Origin: Burkholderiales bacterium Ga0077547
Lineage (GTDB): Bacteria; Pseudomonadota; Gammaproteobacteria; Burkholderiales; Burkholderiaceae_C
Reading direction: 5' to 3'
DNA: 64,000 nt
Assembly (NCBI GenBank): GCA_001464195.1
Contig: LNEY01000027.1
Location: forward strand, 25,984 to 89,983
Below, piece after piece: positions 63,211-64,000 of this stretch; within the stretch, counting starts at the first letter, position 1, and the number at the start of each line of letters is the position of its first letter. The translations under genes were made by a program, and so were the position numbers. The notes beneath the pieces were generated by a model, which made no database searches, was not told the DNA's origin, and worked only from the letters and a program-made list of their open reading frames with translations.

Positions 63211-64000
63211 ATGAGTGCAGTACTTGACCACCACGGTGACCACGGTCACTCGCATGACCACGATCACGGTGCTCCCCACGGTTGGCGACGCTGGCTGTAC
63301 GCGACGAACCACAAGGACATCGGCACGATGTACCTGCTGTTCTCGTTCGCGATGCTGATGGTCGGTGGTGTGTTGGCGCTCATCATCCGTGCCGAGTTGT
63401 TCCAGCCGGGGCTGCAGTTCGTCAACCCGCAACTGTTCAACCAGCTGACCACGATGCACGGGCTGATCATGGTGTTCGGCGCGATCATGCCGGCCTTCGT
63501 GGGCTTCGCGAACTGGATGATCCCGCTGCAGATCGGCGCGCCGGACATGGCCTTCGCCCGGATGAACAACCTCAGCTTCTGGTTGATGATCCCGGCCGCC
63601 ATCACGTTGGTGGGCTCGTTCTTCTTCCCGGGTGGTGCGCCCGCAGCAGGCTGGACCCTCTATGCGCCGCTCACGCTGCAGATGGGCCCGTCCATGGATG
63701 CGGGCATCTTCGCCATGCACATCCTCGGCGCGAGTTCGATCATGGGCTCGATCAACATCGTCGTCACCATCTTGAACATGCGCGCACCTGGCATGACCCT
63801 GATGAAGATGCCGCTGTTCTGCTGGACCTGGCTGATCACGGCCTACCTGCTGATCGCGGTGATGCCGGTGCTGGCCGGTGCCATCACGATGACGCTGACC
63901 GATCGCCACTTCGGCACCAGCTTCTTCAACCCCGCGGGTGGCGGTGACCCGGTGATGTACCAGCACATCTTCTGGTTCTTCGGTCACCCCGAGGTCTACA
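63211..64000 (+). CDS. ctaD: Cytochrome c oxidase subunit I, 3' end outside the window
   Basis: Catalytic subunit with haem a and the haem a3-CuB centre; 263 codons are present before the window ends. The gene is missing from the ORF track because no stop is reached. After a histidine-rich tail ([18 protein letters not shown]) it reads [15 protein letters not shown], then [19 protein letters not shown] with the low-spin haem histidine, and breaks off at [10 protein letters not shown], the CuB histidine and crosslinked tyrosine motif. The ribosome site AAGGA lies six bases before the ATG. Reading frame is clean throughout. Confidence 0.96.
   Translation, partial: MSAVLDHHGDHGHSHDHDHGAPHGWRRWLYATNHKDIGTMYLLFSFAMLMVGGVLALIIRAELFQPGLQFVNPQLFNQLTTMHGLIMVFGAIMPAFVGFANWMIPLQIGAPDMAFARMNNLSFWLMIPAAITLVGSFFFPGGAPAAGWTLYAPLTLQMGPSMDAGIFAMHILGASSIMGSINIVVTILNMRAPGMTLMKMPLFCWTWLITAYLLIAVMPVLAGAITMTLTDRHFGTSFFNPAGGGDPVMYQHIFWFFGHPEVY

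Noticed and set aside
1-64000. CRISPR arrays, prophage or insertion-sequence ends
   Set aside because: No regularly spaced direct repeats, transposase, integrase or paired terminal repeats were found on either strand.

Overview
This window looks like the chromosome of a betaproteobacterium of the order Burkholderiales, most likely from the Rubrivivax/Leptothrix/Methylibium neighbourhood. That placement rests on high G+C with strong G/C-ending codon bias, a complete mraZ-to-ftsZ-lpxC division and cell-wall cluster, the hemL-thiD-rubredoxin-pilGHIJ-chpA order, the pyrR-pyrB-pyrX-plsC order, and a DUF2244-ctaC-ctaD respiratory operon whose CtaC carries a cytochrome c domain. No phage, insertion sequence, CRISPR array or tRNA was found. 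Genus and species cannot be fixed from the sequence alone.

Layout. 1-2140: glutamate/aspartate ABC importer gltJKL; gltJ is cut by the window edge and carries a one-base frameshift. 2160-2800: a PemK/MazF-type toxin with an AbrB-type antitoxin, read leftward from an operator-like promoter. 2850-6500: catalytic dihydroorotase PyrC, a NYN-domain protein, a DUF3025 protein and the HtpX protease. 6531-6897: RNase P RNA. 6949-13210: a Bcr/CflA-type exporter, an alpha carbonic anhydrase, a large membrane GGDEF-EAL protein and an NnrU-family protein. 13211-32126: the dcw cluster (mraZ, rsmH, ftsL, ftsI, murE, murF, mraY, murD, ftsW, murG, murC, ddl, ftsQ, ftsA, ftsZ) followed by lpxC. It has one clear promoter and operator-like repeats at mraZ, and most genes overlap or nearly touch. 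32177-36754: a small membrane protein, then leftward yqiA, mpl, hemL and a thiD-like gene. 36918-47722: rubredoxin, the Pil-Chp chemosensory operon (pilG, pilH, pilI, pilJ, chpA) and a diguanylate cyclase. 47881-49084: an A/T-richer pair made of an XRE regulator and a lipoprotein. 49133-56001: photolyase, then algH, ruvX, pyrR, pyrB, two low-G+C unknown genes, inactive dihydroorotase pyrX and plsC. 56021-61273: gpmA, rhodanese, grxC, secB, gpsA, trmL, comF and a BioC-like methyltransferase. 61270-64000: a structured leader, DUF2244, ctaC and ctaD (cut by the window end).

How the genes work together. The central block makes lipid II and the septal machinery, and Mpl downstream recycles murein peptide. 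The window holds both dihydroorotase homologues: a catalytic PyrC near the left end and a PyrX without metal ligands beside aspartate transcarbamoylase, which fits the non-catalytic partner known from Pseudomonas. Two cyclic-di-GMP enzymes are present, one of them directly after the twitching-motility chemosensory kinase.

Most of the window is conserved housekeeping sequence, and I do not see a clear new defence or biosynthetic system. The best candidates for something undescribed are the two-gene low-G+C insert between pyrB and pyrX, the branched RNA leader upstream of the cytochrome oxidase genes, the PilJ receptor with almost no periplasmic part, the XRE/lipoprotein pair, and a short patch of foreign-looking codon use inside rsmH.
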